From Erythrocercus mccallii (Eukaryota > Chordata > Aves > Passeriformes > Dicruridae): DNA of 64,000 nt. A program made the position numbers and the translations under genes. The notes below the pieces were generated by a model. That model ran no database searches. It saw nothing but the letters and a program-made list of their open reading frames with translations, and was not told the origin of the DNA. Of the stretch, positions 61,301-64,000 are shown piece by piece. The stretch is taken from NCBI GenBank assembly GCA_013397435.1, contig VZRG01000303.1:496001-560000 (forward strand), written 5' to 3'. How positions within the stretch are numbered: position 1 is the first letter of the stretch; each line of letters opens with the position of its first letter.

Positions 61301-62401
61301 CTGTAAAAGGGCCTTTTAATGTTTTGTATCTCTGCATGTCTCTTCCTCTGTGTTGCAGATGCTGTGCCTCCAGTTGAAGTTGGGAAGCAAGGGATCACAT
61401 AGCTTTTTAAACATAGGACTCATGAAGAATCTGAACACATAGCCCTCTGCATTGCTTTGGCATTTTATTTCATCCTTAGCTGTTAAACAGCAGGTTCTGG
61501 GCTTGCCAGTGGCCTGGTTATTCTTGTACTTCAGTTCTGGTTTGTGCTTCCTGTATGAAAGACCTGTGCCAAGTAGCAACAATCTGAATTGTAGGTTGAA
61601 ACTTGGCAATAGCAAAGCACCAAGTGCTTGGAGGAAGCTGTATAGGTAGAACAGGATGGGTTGCTTGGAAAGAGATGCTAAAATTGGGGAAAAGAATGAA
61701 GAAATATCATCTGAGAATAACTGTGGAAGGACCATAGCCAAAACTGTGGACTTTCCAACCGTAGATCATTTGAATCCTCTGGGGATCCAGAAAGAGCCTT
61801 GGCTTCTGGCACCATCTCCGTAACTGTAGGACTGTGGGTTCAGATCCAGACTTTTCATCTGTTTCTTATGTATGTAATAGCCTGAACCTTAATCTTGGAC
61901 ATAACACCCTGAACTTTAGAGAAAACTGCAGCTGGGTCTTTGTTGCAGTTTTTAGAAAGCTGTTGTGGACTAGAGCAAGGTTCTTGCAGTAATGCTGAGA
62001 GGCTTAATGTTCAGCAAGCAAGGGGTCATGACTGCAGAGTGCATAATGCCATTCAAAAATATTGAAAAAATACAAAAAGAATTAGTTGTGTGCACAACCT
62101 CCTGCCTTTGCCCTACCCCTGTGTATTGACCTCCTGCCCTCCCCAAAATGTTGTCTAAATAAATTTTTAATATGCAGTTTTTGCTGAAACATGGTGTACT
62201 TAGCTGAATAGATATAGACAGTTAAGTCTATCAGTCAGCACTCATGTTTTTGACCCAATAACCTAACTTTTATAACTAGTCTAGAACTACACAGTGTTTT
62301 AAAAACCATTCCAGAACTGCATCCATTAATCAAATAGATCAGTTGTATAAATGAATAAATGGGAAAAAGTTGTGTAATGGCACAGGATGATGCTCCTCAA
62401 A
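58331..62401. other. Intergenic, no gene recognised
   Basis: AT-rich sequence. A 141-codon open frame on the - strand (61316-61741) has no family features. A faint tRNA-SINE-like A/B-box pair is at 61799-61847. Nothing else is assignable. Confidence 0.5.
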
Positions 62402-62665
62402 TCATAGAATCATAGAATATCCTGAGCTGGAAGGGACCCACTATGGTCATCAAAGTTCTCCTCCTGGCCCGTGACAGGACACTCCAAGAATCAAACCATG
62501 GGCCTGAGAGCATTTTCCTAATGCTTCTTGGACTCTGTCTGGTTTGGTGCTCTGAGCACTTCCCTGGGGAGCCTGTTCCAATGTCCAACCCCACTCTGTG
62601 TGAAAAACATTTTCCTGATATCCAACCTAAACCTCCCCTGTCACAGCTTCAGGCCATTCCCTTGG
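62402..62665 (-). mobile_element. CR1 LINE 3' part (left of LTR insert)
   Basis: It starts with two near-perfect octamers (CATAGAATCATAGAAT at 62404-62419), followed by GAGCTGGAAGGGACCCACTA, GTGACAGGACACTCCAAGAA, TCCCTGGGGAGCCTGTTCCA and GATATCCAACCTAAACCTCC. This is the reverse complement of a CR1 3' end, ending in CCATTCCCTTGG. The same element resumes after the insert, at about 63153. Confidence 0.93.
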
Positions 62666-63152
62666 TGTCAGGACTATGCGAGAGATGGGACTACTGAGAG
62701 ACGTTTTAAAGCATGATTTATTGCTATTATCTTAATCAGAGAGGGTGAGAACGTCTTCACATCATTCATCAGAGGTCACAAGATCTCTAGCTCCAATGCC
62801 TTTTAAAAATTTATTAGTCAATAAACTACTGCCACAAAATTTGTTGGTGTTTTCACACCAATCGCTAATTATTTTGTTTTACATGTTTTGCATGTTTTAC
62901 AGTGCGGATCTTCTTTATCAATCATATAATGCCACACAAACCTACAGTACTACACCTTAAAACTTCTTACTACCTTTGTAACAAATTCTCTAGCCAAACT
63001 TTTCTGCTCTAAAACTTTTCACTACCTAGCTTAACATGTTTCTACTTAAACTACAAATCCACATTCTTGCTTCTGGTCTCTAAATCTGGAAGCCTTTTCC
63101 CAGGTCTCAAATCAAACCGTGTATTAATTTCTGTGTCTGGGCCTGCAGGACT
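62666..63152 (-). mobile_element. LTR-like insertion inside CR1
   Basis: About 485 bp of AT-rich sequence splits a CR1 element between CCATTCCCTTGG and GGGTCCTGTCACTGG, which are adjacent in intact CR1. It begins TGTCAGGACT and has TGCA near the right end, so on the - strand it can be read as TG...CA with a poly(A) signal (TTTATT on +, 62717-62722) about 50 nt before its 3' end. That is the shape of a solo LTR. Exact borders and target-site duplication are not clear; CTTGG on the left and CTCGA on the right could be diverged copies. Confidence 0.5.
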
Positions 63153-63607
63153 CGAGGGTCCTGTCACTGGTCACACAGAGAAGACATCAGTGTCCGCCAC
63201 TCATCTTCCCCTCACAAGGAAGTTTCAGACTGCAATGAGGTCTCCCCTCAGTCTCCTCTTCTCTAGTCTGAGCAGACCAAGTGATCTCAGCCAGTCCTCA
63301 TAAGGCTTCCTCTTCAGACCCTTCACCACCCTCGTGGTCCTCCTTTGGATGCTCTGTAAGAGTTTAACGCCTAATTTATATGGTAGTGCCCAAAACTTCT
63401 CACAGGACTCGAGGTGAGGCTGAGGTGAGGCCACAGAGCAGAGCTGAGCAGAGCAGAGCAGGACAATCCCCTCCCTTGCCCAGCTGGCCATGCTGTGCCT
63501 GATGCACCCCAGGACAGGGTCAGCCCTCCTGGCTGCCAGGGCACTGCTGACTCGTGTTCAACTTTCCATCAACCCCTGGGGCTCTTCCTGCAGTGCTGCT
63601 CTCCAGC
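63153..63607 (-). mobile_element. CR1 LINE, ORF2 end (right of LTR insert)
   Basis: It continues the CR1 from GGGTCCTGTCACTGGTCACA through CAATGAGGTCTCCCCTCAGT, CCTCCTTTGGATGCTCTG, CGAGGTGAGGCTGAGG and TGCTGTGCCTGATGCACCCC to GTGCTGCTCTCCAGC. On the - strand this encodes the RT C-terminal region; the frame reads through CEKFWALPYKLGVKLLQSIQ and RRTTRVVKGLKRKPYEDW, then LRSLGLLRLEKRRLRGDLIA (about 63225-63400), though substituted. The element is 5'-truncated at 63607, immediately beside the tRNA terminator. Confidence 0.92.
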
Positions 63608-63611
63608 AAAA
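63608..63611 (-). terminator. Pol III terminator of tRNA-Ala
   Basis: A T4 run on the - strand, 8 nt after the tRNA 3' end. Four T is the minimum efficient vertebrate signal. The CR1 element begins at the next base. Confidence 0.75.
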
Positions 63612-63619
63612 TGTGATGC

Positions 63620-63692
63620 TGGAGAATGCGGGCATCGATCCCGCTACCTCTCGCATGCTAAGCGAGCGCTCTACCATTTGAGCTAATTCCCC
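63620..63692 (-). tRNA. tRNA-Ala (anticodon AGC)
   Basis: Read on the - strand, the 73-nt cloverleaf starts GGGGAATTAGCTC. It has a 7-bp acceptor stem (GGGGAAT/ATTCTCC), a D stem GCTC/GAGC, an anticodon stem CTCGC/GCGAG with loop TTAGCAT (anticodon AGC), a variable loop AGGTA, a T stem GCGGG/CCCGC with loop ATCGATG, and discriminator A. G3:U70, the alanine identity pair, is present. There is no intron and CCA is not encoded. Internal A and B boxes are intact. Eight bases after the 3' end a TTTT run (63611-63608) provides a Pol III terminator. A TATA-like tract lies 27-40 bp upstream (63719-63732). It looks functional rather than a SINE. Confidence 0.95.
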
Positions 63693-63751
63693 TTGTGCAC
63701 AGTCAGAATAGAAATAACTATATAATATATATCATAAAAATGACTATTGTA

Positions 63752-63777
63752 CTATTATTATTATTATTATTATTTAT
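63752..63777. repeat. (ATT)n microsatellite
   Basis: A trinucleotide ATT run of about eight units, about 60 bp upstream of the tRNA gene. It is likely polymorphic. Confidence 0.9.
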
Positions 63778-64000
63778 TAAGAAAATCACAGTTTCTGGGA
63801 AGTGAATGTACAAATCCTGTTCACTGTCTGACACTTGAATCTGTATATCTAATTCCTTGCATGTTGAATGGAATGTTGTGTGTCACATCAGCAATTACCT
63901 GCACAACTGTGCTACATTTTGGTTTAGCTCTTCAGTGTAGGTTGGTTTGAGGACTCCTGGGTTCTCTTCGCAAATTCATTCCTGGTTAGTTTTGGCCAAG

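Noticed and set aside
61316..61741. 141-codon - strand open frame
   Set aside because: Longest non-repeat frame in the right half, but no signal, domain or repeat structure I recognise; compatible with chance in 64 kb.
63490..63686. Open frames across the CR1 end and the tRNA
   Set aside because: They cross a tRNA gene and a retroelement boundary, so they cannot be real proteins.

Overview
This window is vertebrate nuclear DNA, almost certainly from a bird. The evidence is several CR1 LINE copies with the avian 3' terminal octamer (ATTCTRTG), an AT-rich background with one sharp CpG island, compact introns and avian-looking LTR fragments. I do not claim a species. There is no operon-like or prokaryotic content, and most open reading frames outside the one gene are chance.

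Layout. Positions 1-28,170 hold one protein gene on the + strand, UBE2V2 (MMS2), which encodes the catalytically inactive ubiquitin-conjugating enzyme variant that partners UBE2N/UBC13. It starts in a CpG-island promoter (about 237-830). Coding exons are 593-608, 17115-17260, 20586-20711 and 26326-26472. They join in frame to 144 codons plus TAA, with GT/AG at every junction, and are followed by an AT-rich 3' UTR with several possible poly(A) signals. Intron 1 is 16.5 kb and carries a CR1 piece 200 bp after exon 1, microsatellites and a G-quadruplex candidate. Intron 3 contains two diverged copies of the same ~110 bp segment.

Positions 28,170-63,600 are an AT-rich intergenic stretch without a recognisable protein gene. 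It holds decayed CR1 copies (36470-36846, 39370-40400, 52715-53078, and 62402-63607 interrupted by an LTR-like insert), a CpG-retaining LTR-like sequence (about 34410-34911), two more possible LTR relics (47813-48239, 57895-58330), and an isolated CpG cluster at 56395-56815 with a CTCF-like motif and an octamer motif. At 63620-63692, on the - strand, is an intact tRNA-Ala(AGC) gene with a Pol III terminator. The 5'-truncated end of the last CR1 copy abuts that terminator.

How the parts work together: UBE2V2 plus UBE2N makes K63-linked ubiquitin chains used in post-replication DNA repair. Its promoter (Sp1 boxes, paired ETS/CRE-like elements, a YY1-like motif over the ATG) looks like that of a housekeeping gene. 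I found no new multi-gene system. The most useful leads are the orphan CpG cluster, the tRNA/CR1 junction, the CpG-rich LTR and the duplicated intron 3 segment.
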